64,000 nt of DNA from an uncultured bacterium (GCA_948964545.1 CAREDV010000005.1:1-64000), one strand, 5' to 3'. Shown: positions 9,268-17,581, counted from the stretch's first letter. Notes: generated by a model not told the origin, from the letters alone. Numbers and translations are program-made.

Positions 9268-10533
9268 TTATTTTAAACTTAATACTTGTTCCATTGATGA
9301 ATTACTATCTAAACAACAAATATTTAATAATCTGTTTCCCATTCTTTTAATTAATGGAACAACTAAGGCATTACCCATTACAAAATATCTAAATTTTTCA
9401 GGCATGCCAGTATTGGTCCAATTGTCTTTAAAGCCATTTAATCTTTCGCATTCAATTGGAGTTAATAATCTCATAAAGCCAGTTATTTTATCAACAACAA
9501 CGTGTGTACTTCTATTCAAAGATGATTCATTTGTGAGTATTGTTCTACTAGGTAAATCCATTCTATCAGGGAAAGACATAGATCCTTCGGTATAATAATA
9601 AATTTCTCCATTTGGACGGCGTCTTTCTTCGCGTTTAGCACCTTTTAAATATTGCCATTTTTCAGTGCTTCCATTTAAGAAAAATCTTTTATCAACAGTA
9701 TTATTTTCGCAAATATCATTTAATGTTTGTGGAGTCTTATATATTGGAATAGTTTCCATTGTATAGATTTTGCCATTTATACAAACTCCCGAATTTGATA
9801 ATTGAGCTTCAAATTTTTCAGAAACATCTGATAATGTTGGATATTTATCTTTTGAAATTGTATAAATATTCATTTTATTAACATCTGGATAAGAACTATC
9901 AACATTGAATTCGCCAGCAAAAAATCCATTCTTTAATAGTACATCTAATTTATCAGTATTTAGTAAATGGTTGTAAAATTCGGTTGTTTTATTTGTCGCA
10001 AAAATAAATGTTCTACGGCGTCTTTGAGCACATCCATATTCAGCTGCGTTAATAACGCGCCATTCAATTGCATAACCTAAATCAGACAAACATCTTAAAA
10101 TAATTCCAAAATCTCTGCCTCTTTGTTTTGCCGGAGATTTTAGTAGACGATCAACATTTTCTAATAATATATATTTTGGATTACGAGCTTCAACAATATC
10201 TCTAATTTCCCACCAAAGAGCACCTTTTTTGCCTTGAATACCTTGAGCCCCAGTTCTGGCAACAGAATAATCTTGGCAAGGAAATCCGCCAACTAACAAA
10301 TCATGTTCTGGAACTAGGTCTTTAACAAGAGCAATATCTTCATTAACACAATTATGATTTTCACCAAAATTTTGTTTATAGCAATCATATGCATACTGAG
10401 ATTTTCTACCAGGTTCCCATTGATTTGCCCATACAGTTTCAAATAAATCAGAAGCCGATTCAAAACCTAACCTAAAACCTCCAACACCAGCGAATAATTC
10501 AACTACTCTTATCTTTTTGTCTTGTCTTAACAT
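9268..10533 (-). CDS. DNA (cytosine-5)-methyltransferase, probable partner of the Sau3AI-like enzyme
   Basis: All diagnostic motifs of C5 methylases are visible in 421 residues. These are the SAM-binding FAGVGGF at residues 14-20, GFPCQDYS with catalytic Cys86, ENV at 125-127, QRRRRTF near 170, and the C-terminal motif around RLLTPIECERLNGF and VMGNA. The variable target-recognition region lies between about 180 and 340. It diverges from the restriction gene across a 51-bp gap, a common arrangement for modification and restriction genes. Because the neighbour looks like Sau3AI, the expected product is a methylated cytosine in GATC (inference). Methylation would protect both the element and its host. 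Confidence 0.93.
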   Translation of the reverse strand: MLRQDKKIRVVELFAGVGGFRLGFESASDLFETVWANQWEPGRKSQYAYDCYKQNFGENHNCVNEDIALVKDLVPEHDLLVGGFPCQDYSVARTGAQGIQGKKGALWWEIRDIVEARNPKYILLENVDRLLKSPAKQRGRDFGIILRCLSDLGYAIEWRVINAAEYGCAQRRRRTFIFATNKTTEFYNHLLNTDKLDVLLKNGFFAGEFNVDSSYPDVNKMNIYTISKDKYPTLSDVSEKFEAQLSNSGVCINGKIYTMETIPIYKTPQTLNDICENNTVDKRFFLNGSTEKWQYLKGAKREERRRPNGEIYYYTEGSMSFPDRMDLPSRTILTNESSLNRSTHVVVDKITGFMRLLTPIECERLNGFKDNWTNTGMPEKFRYFVMGNALVVPLIKRMGNRLLNICCLDSNSSMEQVLSLK

Positions 10534-10584
10534 TCTTGTATTACTCCATTATTATGCTACCATAAAAGTAATGAGGGTGCACAT

Positions 10585-11955
10585 ATGCAAGAAAAACGTT
10601 ACAATTCCGAGGATGAATTATTAAGAAAATCAAAAGAAGCCATCAACATTCCTTTTGGTAAAATAGATACAACAGGAAGACTAGGAACTGCTAAAAACAA
10701 AGGTAACGTTGGGCAAATGTTTGAAGAATGTTGGTTTGAAAGAAAAGTTAATAGTAGAGCAGAAGCTGATTTTAAAGAATTAGGCGTTGAATTAAAGGTT
10801 ACTCCATGTGTTAAAAATAATTCAAATAAATATGTTGCAAAAGAAAGGCTTGTGCTAAATATCATAGATTACATGACTGAAGTTAATAAATCTTTTGAAG
10901 ATAGTAGCTTTTGGCATAAAAATAAAACCCTTTTGTTAATGTATTATGAGTATTTCAAAAATGTTCCGGTAACAGAATTTAAAATATTGGAAACTCTTTT
11001 ATATGAATATCCTGAAAAAGATTTAATTGTTATTAAACAGGATTGGGAAAAGATTGTTCAAAAAATAAAAGAAGGTAAAGCTCATGAATTATCAGAAGGA
11101 GACACCTTATATTTGGGAGCTTGCAGAAAAGGAGCAGGTGGAGAAAAAGATTTAAGACCTCAACCATATAATTCTATTAAGGCAAATCAAAGAGCTTATT
11201 CTCTTAAACAATCTTATATGACATACATTTTGAATAATTATGTCTTAAATCAAAAAGTTGAAGAATCAATTATTGACAATGAATCTCAACTTGAACAACA
11301 AGGCTTTGAAAATTATATTATTAACAAAATTAAGCCGTTCTTTGGAAAATCTCAAAAAGAATTAATACAACAATTTGATTTAAATCCTCAAATGAAAAAT
11401 GTTAATGAGAGAATAATTGCTTCTATTTTAGGAATTAAAGGAAATATTGCTGCAACTGAGGAATTTAGAAAAGCAAATATTGTTCCTAAAACAATACGTA
11501 TTAATTATGGTGACAAAAAGATTAAAGAAAGTATGTCTTTCCCAACATTTAAATTCACAGAAATTATCAAGGAAGATTGGGAAGAATCTTTTATGTATAA
11601 TTTATTTTCTTCTACAAAATTTATGTTTATTATTTTTAAGTTTGATAAAAATAACCAATTGTATTTAGATAATATTAAATTTTGGAACATGCCAGTCAAA
11701 GACATTGAAGAAGTCCATAAAGTTTGGGCCGAAACAGTTAAAGTTATTAAAGAAGGTGTTGTAATAACAAGTAAAAATGGTTGCAATTATAACAATCTGC
11801 CAGGGCAGACTTTTAACAGAGTAAGTCATATAAGACCTCATGGACAAAATAGAAATGATTGCTATGAATTACCGGATGGAAGAAAAATGACCAAACAATG
11901 TTTTTGGTTGAGTAATAAATATGTATTAGAACAAATTTCTCACAAGGAGGTATAA
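10585..11955 (+). CDS. Sau3AI-like type II restriction endonuclease (MutH fold)
   Basis: The 456-residue protein has the MutH/Sau3AI catalytic signature: an early Glu pair in VGQMFEECWF (E47-E48), then D62, and E69-x-K71 in GVELKV. The following AKERLVLNIIDYM stretch closely resembles the corresponding Sau3AI segment. Sau3AI is of similar size, with a second degenerate MutH-like half; the C-terminal half here could play that role. Members cut GATC and pair with a C5 methylase, which lies divergently upstream. GAGGGTG precedes the ATG. The stop codon overlaps the start of the DUF262 gene by one base, so the two are translationally coupled. GATC specificity is inferred from family resemblance, not read from the sequence. 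Confidence 0.85.
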   Translation: MQEKRYNSEDELLRKSKEAINIPFGKIDTTGRLGTAKNKGNVGQMFEECWFERKVNSRAEADFKELGVELKVTPCVKNNSNKYVAKERLVLNIIDYMTEVNKSFEDSSFWHKNKTLLLMYYEYFKNVPVTEFKILETLLYEYPEKDLIVIKQDWEKIVQKIKEGKAHELSEGDTLYLGACRKGAGGEKDLRPQPYNSIKANQRAYSLKQSYMTYILNNYVLNQKVEESIIDNESQLEQQGFENYIINKIKPFFGKSQKELIQQFDLNPQMKNVNERIIASILGIKGNIAATEEFRKANIVPKTIRINYGDKKIKESMSFPTFKFTEIIKEDWEESFMYNLFSSTKFMFIIFKFDKNNQLYLDNIKFWNMPVKDIEEVHKVWAETVKVIKEGVVITSKNGCNYNNLPGQTFNRVSHIRPHGQNRNDCYELPDGRKMTKQCFWLSNKYVLEQISHKEV

Positions 11956-13775
11956 TGATAAATTTGAAGCCAGAAGAAAATATTTCTAAAGAAGATAATT
12001 TCATGAAAATTGATGCTTCTAATACAAAAATTACTACTTTGTTAAAAAATTCGTATTATTGCATCCCTCGTTTTCAGAGAAAATATGTATGGTCAACAAA
12101 GGAAGTCAATGATTTTTTAAATGATATTAATGAAAATCCTATTAACTATTTTATTGGTTCGGTTGTTTTATATATATATCAGCAAGAAGATAATGAAAGA
12201 AAAGATGTTAAAGGAATTGTCGATGGACAACAGCGATTGACCACAATATTATTGATTTTGATGGCTATAAGTAAATCTTTTTATGAAATAGCCAAAGATG
12301 TTAGTGATGAAATTATAAAAAATAAAATAATTTCAAGTAGTAATGGGACTTATAACAATTACATTGTTAGGAAGGATGATGATGAAAATACAAGACATGT
12401 AATAACATCAGAAACCAGTAAATTATTTTTGGAAAAACTTTTTGATAAAACCTTTAGGCCAGAAGCTTTAAGTAATCATCAGTTAGAAAGATTAACGGAA
12501 GAAGAAAAGACTATTTTAAATGCATACAGTGTAATTATAAAATTCCTCTTTCAAATTACGAATGGGAAAAGCAAAGAGGAACAATATGAAATTTTATATA
12601 ATTTTAGAGAGAAAGTCTTTCAACTATCTATTATTGCTGTTGAACTAATTGACTTAGAAAGTGCACACATTGTTTTTGATTCATTAAATGATAGGGGTAA
12701 ATCTATTGATACCGTTGATAAAACAAAAAGTTATATCTTAAGATTGTTAAAAAAAGGAACTCTTGATACTGATTCCCCTTTAACCAGATGGAATAAAATA
12801 CAAGAAAAATTAAATTCAAATTATGAATCAAGTATTTTTTCTGATTATCTTGAAGCATATGTAAAATCAATTATACCAAGGGAAATATCTAAAGAAGCTT
12901 TATTTGGAGTGATAAAAGCAGAAATTATTTGCAAAGATGTAAATAAAGCCAATGAATTTCTTAAAAACCTAGAAGAAAATATCAAGTATTATTTGGCAGT
13001 ATATAATCAATCTACACTTAGTGAAATTCATGAAATTTCAAATGATTATGTTAAATCAATAATTAAATCTCTTGCAACCTTGAAAGTTTTCAATATTAAA
13101 GCGCATACATCATTTGTTATGCACTTATTAAGAGAATTCTCTAAAGGGCATTTGAGCATAAAGAATATTAGCAAATTTATTGAAGCTGCTGTTAAATTTC
13201 ACTTTAGATATAATGTAATATATGCATATCCAGGAAATACTATTAGATTGCATTATAGAGAATCTTTAAAAAGTATGCTTGGTACACAAATAGATAAAAA
13301 TTCTATACTAAGAGATTTAAATTTTGATGGCATAAAATACAATGTTCAAAATTTTGAGGAATTTGAAGAAAAGTTTAGACAAAAAGTAAGATATTCTGAG
13401 AGAGAAAATTCTAATAGAAAACTTGTAAGATATATTTTAGAAACGATTGATAAATACTATTTACATTCACCAATAGCGTTAGACTATTCATCATTAACTA
13501 TAGAACATTTAATCCCTCAATCAAAAGAGAATTATGATGTTGAACAGATTGGGAATTTGATTTTTACAACAAAATCAATGCAAGATAAATTAAAAGATAA
13601 AACATTGAAAGAAAAACTTTTAATTCTAGATGCAGAAGGTTTTTTTAATAACTACAATAATCGATTATTACTTCCTGAGATTTCAGAGATTAGCAATAAT
13701 ATCGAAGATAATATAAAATTGATTGAACAAAGGTCGTCAAAACTTATAAAAATATCATTCGATAATATATGGTAA
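11955..13775 (+). CDS. GmrSD-like DUF262/DUF1524 restriction protein
   Basis: The N-terminal ParB/sulfiredoxin-like DUF262 domain shows RFQRKYVW at residues 39-46 and the hallmark DGQQR at 90-94. The C-terminal DUF1524 domain shows the HNH-type IEHLIPQ near residue 517 and a conserved GNL about 15 residues later. GmrSD enzymes of this layout are type IV nucleases that cut modified (for example glucosylated hydroxymethyl-C) phage DNA, using NTP hydrolysis by the first domain. The start ATG overlaps the preceding stop and has AAGGAGG only 4 nt upstream; a second ATG at 12003 is possible. A role complementary to the GATC enzyme, attacking phages with modified DNA, is a reasonable inference. Confidence 0.88.
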   Translation: MINLKPEENISKEDNFMKIDASNTKITTLLKNSYYCIPRFQRKYVWSTKEVNDFLNDINENPINYFIGSVVLYIYQQEDNERKDVKGIVDGQQRLTTILLILMAISKSFYEIAKDVSDEIIKNKIISSSNGTYNNYIVRKDDDENTRHVITSETSKLFLEKLFDKTFRPEALSNHQLERLTEEEKTILNAYSVIIKFLFQITNGKSKEEQYEILYNFREKVFQLSIIAVELIDLESAHIVFDSLNDRGKSIDTVDKTKSYILRLLKKGTLDTDSPLTRWNKIQEKLNSNYESSIFSDYLEAYVKSIIPREISKEALFGVIKAEIICKDVNKANEFLKNLEENIKYYLAVYNQSTLSEIHEISNDYVKSIIKSLATLKVFNIKAHTSFVMHLLREFSKGHLSIKNISKFIEAAVKFHFRYNVIYAYPGNTIRLHYRESLKSMLGTQIDKNSILRDLNFDGIKYNVQNFEEFEEKFRQKVRYSERENSNRKLVRYILETIDKYYLHSPIALDYSSLTIEHLIPQSKENYDVEQIGNLIFTTKSMQDKLKDKTLKEKLLILDAEGFFNNYNNRLLLPEISEISNNIEDNIKLIEQRSSKLIKISFDNIW

Positions 13776-13780
13776 AAACA

Positions 13781-13795
13781 CTAACTTTTGCAACA
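13781..13795 (+). repeat. 15-bp direct repeat, right copy
   Basis: This is an identical copy of CTAACTTTTGCAACA at 7145-7159. It lies 5 bp after the stop of the DUF262 gene and so closes the restriction cassette. Confidence 0.5.
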
Positions 13796-13858
13796 AATAT
13801 TTCCCACGCTTAAATCATCCTCCTTTTGCGACATAATGCATAAAAAGGAGTGTTTAGA

Positions 13859-14053
13859 ATGGAAGATGATAAATTAAACAAAGTGGGGCACCTATTACTA
13901 GAGGCTAAGTGCTTAGCTAGGCTTAGCGCGTTAGCTTCTGATTCCTGCATTATTGATAATGAGTTGCAAATCCAAGATAATGTAGATTTTTATTTTGCTT
14001 TACGCAAGATTGTTAATATTATCAATGAAGCTGAGAATATTTTAAACAATTAG
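13859..14053 (+). CDS. Small hypothetical protein, 64 aa
   Basis: The ATG at 13859 is preceded by AAAAGGAG with 8-nt spacing; a GTG three codons earlier overlaps that site and is less likely. The product is acidic and predicted largely helical, with no Cys cluster beyond two isolated residues and no membrane segment. It is read toward the convergent abiH gene and ends inside the 16-bp repeat that bounds abiH. I do not recognise the family. Confidence 0.55.
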   Translation: MEDDKLNKVGHLLLEAKCLARLSALASDSCIIDNELQIQDNVDFYFALRKIVNIINEAENILNN

Positions 14054-14064
14054 TAATGGTGTCC
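14049..14064 (+). repeat. 16-bp direct repeat, left side of abiH
   Basis: ATTAGTAATGGTGTCC matches 15241-15256 with one difference (T/C at position 9). The two copies enclose only the abiH gene and its leader, which suggests insertion or exchange of abiH as a unit. Confidence 0.55.
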
Positions 14065-14070
14065 AACTAA

Positions 14071-15219
14071 TTATTCTTGTATATCTTTGGGAATTAAGAT
14101 ACCTTTTTCTTTATCATGTTGATAAATAAATCGAACCCTAGCCATAACTTCTTCTTCCCCAATAATGTTGTTAATTCTATTTATTAACCTAGTTTGTGCT
14201 TCTACATTGTGATAATAAATATTGATAATAGAATTTTTATTTGCATTTAAAACGTGTTTTAATATTTCCCGGTCAGTTTCATCCAAAGAATGACCAACAA
14301 TATGAAAAACGGGTCTTACTTTTTTTCTTTTATCTAAAGGGTTTAATTTTTGCAATAAATCCTGATATTTATTAATAGTACTATACTTATGCCTTTGATT
14401 ATGTTTTTTGAAAATATTAAAGTCATGTGAAATGCATGAACTAGGACTTGTTGGATTTGTATTTTCAAAACTATGCGTGCCCAATATCAAATTACAGTTT
14501 TCACATTGTCCGGCTTTACCATGCACAAAAATTGGTTCAAATTTTTCTATATTACAATAAGTATTAATCTTAGAATTATATAATCTTTCACAAGTATCTG
14601 TATAGTTAAAACTTAGTAAATAAACATCTTTATTGTTAGGTTTTACTCCAGTAGCTTTAAGAGATAATTTATAAGGTGAATCTTGATTTATATTTGCCAA
14701 AACTTCATTAAGTAAATATTCTTCAAAAAGTTTTGAAAAATCTCTTAATTGGTCATATAAAAAGTTAATAAAACCTATTGGATTAGCTATATATGTACTG
14801 TAAGTTAAATTGTTGTGAGGTTGAATCCTTACGTATCCTTTTGCCCCAACTTCGCCAGTTCCAAAAGAATCTTGTAAGTAGTTTGAAATGTTATCAAACA
14901 TAAATATATTATCATTGAAATTAATAGTAAAAACTTGAGGTTTTATTTTGGGATGAGTTGTGTTTTTTAGAATACTTAAATTTTTAACTAACTTGATGAC
15001 TCTAAAAATTTCTTTTTCAACATCAATCCAAGTATCACCCATATTTCTTTGAGTATTTATAAAATGCTTTACCCACAAATTTTGATAGTAAGGGTCTGAT
15101 GGGGGGTATGTCATTCGAGGTTTAACAAGTTTTTCATAGCAATAATTCAAAAAATCTATATAAGAAGTTTTTAAATCGTGTGCTAAATCAAAACCATTTC
15201 CAACTATCAAAATATCCAT
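14071..15219 (-). CDS. AbiH-family abortive infection protein
   Basis: The protein begins MDILIVGNGFDLAHDL followed by KTSYIDFLNY, the characteristic opening of AbiH proteins. The Gly-Asn-Gly-Phe-Asp segment probably forms a nucleotide- or ligand-binding loop. The chosen ATG at 15219 gives 382 residues, in the family's usual range; a TTG six codons upstream is possible. A GGAG sits almost against the ATG, so the ribosome site is unusual. AbiH was first described as a lactococcal phage-resistance gene of unknown mechanism. Here it is a single-gene module between GGTGTCC-containing repeats, within a defence-rich element. Family call is firm; biochemical activity is unknown. Confidence 0.88.
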   Translation of the reverse strand: MDILIVGNGFDLAHDLKTSYIDFLNYCYEKLVKPRMTYPPSDPYYQNLWVKHFINTQRNMGDTWIDVEKEIFRVIKLVKNLSILKNTTHPKIKPQVFTINFNDNIFMFDNISNYLQDSFGTGEVGAKGYVRIQPHNNLTYSTYIANPIGFINFLYDQLRDFSKLFEEYLLNEVLANINQDSPYKLSLKATGVKPNNKDVYLLSFNYTDTCERLYNSKINTYCNIEKFEPIFVHGKAGQCENCNLILGTHSFENTNPTSPSSCISHDFNIFKKHNQRHKYSTINKYQDLLQKLNPLDKRKKVRPVFHIVGHSLDETDREILKHVLNANKNSIINIYYHNVEAQTRLINRINNIIGEEEVMARVRFIYQHDKEKGILIPKDIQE

Positions 15220-15240
15220 ACTCCAATAGTAACACAAATA

Positions 15241-15256
15241 ATTAGTAACGGTGTCC
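15241..15256 (+). repeat. 16-bp direct repeat, right side of abiH
   Basis: ATTAGTAACGGTGTCC pairs with the copy at 14049-14064. Its last ten bases extended by CT (CGGTGTCCCT, 15249-15258) occur a third time at 16850-16859, so the same short sequence marks the next module boundary as well. Confidence 0.55.
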
Positions 15257-15280
15257 CTATAGAATCCATAAAATAGCTAG

Positions 15281-15294
15281 TTATACGCGTATAA
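15281..15294. promoter_or_regulatory. Perfect 14-bp palindrome upstream of abiH
   Basis: TTATACGCGTATAA lies 62 bp before the abiH start and 51 bp past the end of a broken Xre-type regulator gene. Its position between the two suggests an operator for that regulator (inference). Confidence 0.4.
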
Positions 15295-15344
15295 ACATAA
15301 AAAAGCGAAATTTATTTTTGCAAAAACAACGCATTAATTTTACC

Positions 15345-15566
15345 TTAAAGCTCCTCAAAGAGATTGGAAGGTTTAATATTCAAAGCTCTTGCGATTTTAA
15401 ATACATTTTCAACTGTTGTATTTCTTTCTCCACGTTCAATCATACCAATAAAATTGGGGGACATATCAAGAATTTCAGCCAACTCTAATTAAGTTAGATT
15501 TCTATCTATCCTCAATGATTTTAATCTTTTTCCAAACTTTTGTAAGTCTTTCTTACTCATACGCAT
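15345..15566 (-). pseudogene. Xre-family HTH regulator interrupted by one in-frame TAA
   Basis: Reading from ATG 15566 (or 15560) gives a typical Xre domain of about 73 codons. It is uninterrupted except for TAA at 15489-15491 in the context RNLT*LELAEILDMSPNFI, where Gln (CAA) is the usual residue of such domains. The frame and the downstream half (IGMIERGERNTTVENVFKIA) are intact, so a single C-to-T change explains the break. No ribosome site is obvious. The gene would have been the regulator next to abiH, or of the secreted-protein genes that diverge from it. Confidence 0.75.
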
Positions 15567-15682
15567 ATTTTCGTGTTAATATGGAATCAATGGAACAAAC
15601 TGACCGTGCGATAAAATAGATTAATCTTTTAATTATCAATACTTTAAAGACTAATACTATGCGTGGTTAAGAAAGGTTTGAT

Positions 15683-15958
15683 ATGAAGAAATTTTTTGTT
15701 TTTGCTCTAACTGTTACAACTTTTATTACCGTTTCACAAGAAGCTTTTGCTTATTATACAGTTGAGCAAATCAAATATGAACAAAGCTTGGGTAAATATG
15801 ATACTCAGAATAAAGCAATGGAAAATCCTAGAGCTTATCAACAAATGTACCAAAATTATTATGATAAGCAAAGAGATAATAATAGAAGTTATTACAACGA
15901 TTCAAGTTATACAAGAGAAAGACCTTTACACAGGTTTGGAAGTTCTTCAGAATTATAA
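15683..15958 (+). CDS. Small secreted protein, 91 aa
   Basis: A clear signal peptide (MKKFFVFALTVTTFITVSQ, cleavage after AFA near residue 23) precedes a mature part of about 68 residues that is rich in Tyr, Asn, Gln and Arg. AGAAAGG lies 9 nt before the ATG. The mature chain has no cysteines and no recognisable domain. It leads a three-gene run with two membrane-anchored paralogues, spaced 19 bp and 3 bp apart. Family unknown. Confidence 0.65.
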   Translation: MKKFFVFALTVTTFITVSQEAFAYYTVEQIKYEQSLGKYDTQNKAMENPRAYQQMYQNYYDKQRDNNRSYYNDSSYTRERPLHRFGSSSEL

Positions 15959-15977
15959 AAACTAAAGGAATATAAAA

Positions 15978-16295
15978 ATGAAAAAATATCTAACATTCGT
16001 ATTTTTATCAATAATTACAATTGCCATTTTATTATTACTTGCTCATAAAATACCTAAAAACGAATACACATTACAGCCAAATCTTGAATTAGATACACAG
16101 GGTGCAATGGCAACCGTATTAACTGATATTACCGTGCGCAAATATTATAACGGCGCCCTTGATGTTGTTTTTGCAATTAATTATCGAGGTGGAAAAAGGT
16201 CAAACGAGGAATTTGAATTGCGACGAATTATATTTGAACCAAATAGCTCAGACACTTATTCCCCTGGAATTCAAAAAGATATAAATGAGGTTTAA
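15978..16295 (+). CDS. Membrane-anchored protein, paralogue 1 (105 aa)
   Basis: One N-terminal membrane segment (residues about 5-22) is followed by a soluble domain. It aligns with the next gene product: LDT, then a hydrophobic-Thr-Asp/Asn stretch, KYYNGALDVVFAINY against KYYDDSLDITFTFEY, an Arg-Gly pair, and a final I.FEP...Y.PG. The two therefore arose by tandem duplication. AAGGA precedes the ATG. No catalytic motif is visible; the domain looks like a small beta-rich periplasmic or extracellular module. Function unknown. Confidence 0.65.
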   Translation: MKKYLTFVFLSIITIAILLLLAHKIPKNEYTLQPNLELDTQGAMATVLTDITVRKYYNGALDVVFAINYRGGKRSNEEFELRRIIFEPNSSDTYSPGIQKDINEV

Positions 16296-16298
16296 ATT

Positions 16299-16604
16299 AT
16301 GAATAAGAGAAATATTTTATTAATTATCATTACTTTAATAATATCTATTTTAATTTCTATATCAATTATTTACATCAGAAAACCACATTTAGATTATTTA
16401 TTACATCCTCGATTAATGTTAGCTTCAATTGATACCCCTAAAATTATATTGACTAATATGAAAATAAAAAAATATTATGACGATAGTTTAGATATAACAT
16501 TTACTTTTGAATATTACATCAGAGGAAATAAAGATATTAGGACTAGTACTGTTAGATTTATTCCAGATGGCAAAGGTAATTATGCTCCAGGAAATGGATT
16601 GTAA
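16299..16604 (+). CDS. Membrane-anchored protein, paralogue 2 (101 aa)
   Basis: It has the same layout as the preceding gene: an N-terminal membrane segment (residues 6-25), then the shared soluble domain with KYYDDSLDITFTFEY and a closing YAPG. GAGG lies before the ATG, within the end of the previous gene, so the pair is translated from one message. Sequence identity between the two is modest, so the duplication is not recent. Confidence 0.62.
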   Translation: MNKRNILLIIITLIISILISISIIYIRKPHLDYLLHPRLMLASIDTPKIILTNMKIKKYYDDSLDITFTFEYYIRGNKDIRTSTVRFIPDGKGNYAPGNGL

Positions 16605-16667
16605 ATATGGTGATAACTCTCAGCTATTAGATATTTATAAGCATGCAGCTGAAAGGAAAGGATAATT

Positions 16668-16830
16668 GTGTTTTTGAGATTTTGTTTTGCAATATTAAGC
16701 ATTTGTTTCAATATATTTTACTTTTTCTTTTTTTCAAAGGAAACGCATAAGTGATAAAATATCAATGGGTATTATAATATTTGAAATAGTAGCATTTGTC
16801 ACAATTGAGTATCTTATTTGGGGTGATTAA
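16668..16830 (+). pseudogene. Possible two-helix membrane peptide gene with a 1-nt frameshift
   Basis: A GTG at 16668 follows AAAGGA and opens a hydrophobic stretch (MFLRFCFAILSICFNIFYFF) that stops at TGA after 28 codons. One T removed from the T7 run near 16728-16734 would join it to a second hydrophobic stretch (MGIIIFEIVAFVTIEYL) ending at TAA 16830, giving a 53-residue two-helix protein. Either the gene is frameshifted or these are two separate tiny peptides. The interpretation is tentative. Confidence 0.35.
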
Positions 16831-16849
16831 GAATCCCCAAACTTTATTC

Positions 16850-16859
16850 CGGTGTCCCT
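16850..16859 (+). repeat. Third copy of the module-boundary sequence CGGTGTCCCT
   Basis: It is identical to 15249-15258. The segment between these copies holds the broken regulator and the small secreted and membrane genes; the replication module starts to the right. Confidence 0.4.
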
Positions 16860-16967
16860 GGTTTTTCTTATACAAGTAAACAGAAATACCGATTTTTTAT
16901 GAGAATTATAATTTAGATTTTGCTTGATAAGAGTATAGGCAATGTTTTAATTTAATTAAAATTTTTA

Positions 16968-17028
16968 TATATAGACACCTATGTCTATATATTTCATTTT
17001 TTAAAAATATAGACACGTGTGTCTATAT
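16968..17028. promoter_or_regulatory. Two inverted-repeat boxes upstream of the replication module
   Basis: Box 1 (16968-16991) is TATATAGAC, a 6-nt spacer, then GTCTATATA. Box 2 (17007-17028) is ATATAGACAC, GT, then GTGTCTATAT. Their centres are 38 bp apart, both carry the core ATAGACAC, and they lie just upstream of the -35 region at 17036. They suit an operator for a dimeric regulator, or initiator binding sites for replication (inference). Confidence 0.6.
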
Positions 17029-17035
17029 ACCCATT

Positions 17036-17063
17036 TTGTGAGTTGGTTAGTTATCCGTATAAT
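17036..17063 (+). promoter_or_regulatory. Promoter of the replication operon
   Basis: TTGTGA (17036-17041), a 16-nt spacer and TATAAT (17058-17063) are followed by a leader of about 28 nt with AGGAG before the ATG at 17098. The two inverted-repeat boxes lie directly upstream. Confidence 0.6.
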
Positions 17064-17097
17064 AGAACATGATACAAAAATATAGGAGAACAATATC

Positions 17098-17499
17098 ATG
17101 GCTGAAACTTGGAATGAAACAGGTTATTTAGAACCTTGTGATAACCCGATAGAATTTTATAATGACCCAATAGAGTATTATAAAAAATGCTTATATATAC
17201 GTAAAACGGAATATGACCAAATTTGCCGTTTTAAAGGTGTAGAAATCAATATAACAGGACTTCTTTTTGAAGCATTATTCAAAATGGCGGAAGATACAAC
17301 AAGATATTGGTTGTTTTCTACAGATAGAAAAGAAGTTGATTGCATACCTGATATTGATAGAAAAAGAATTAATAGAATAAAAGAAAAATTTAAAGAAGCA
17401 GGCTTTTCTACCGAATTTATAAAATCAAAAAAACAATTTGGGTATAAAATCGATACAGATATTCTTCCATTGGATTTAATTGTCGCATCAAGAAAATAA
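17098..17499 (+). CDS. Hypothetical protein leading the replication operon, 133 aa
   Basis: It starts at an ATG with AGGAG 9 nt upstream. The product is soluble and charged. The C-terminal half (KRINRIKEKFKEAGFSTEFI and the following Lys-rich turn) reads like a winged-helix or small HTH fold, but no family is clear. Its position between paired inverted repeats and the giant replication gene suggests a regulator or initiator of the element's replication. That is inference from position only. Confidence 0.6.
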   Translation: MAETWNETGYLEPCDNPIEFYNDPIEYYKKCLYIRKTEYDQICRFKGVEINITGLLFEALFKMAEDTTRYWLFSTDRKEVDCIPDIDRKRINRIKEKFKEAGFSTEFIKSKKQFGYKIDTDILPLDLIVASRK

Positions 17500-17581
17500 A
17501 TGTCACGCACCTGGAACGTAATCGGGTTTTGATGGGTCACGAAAATTCTGTTATTAAAAAGAATCAAAAGGAGGAATTATA

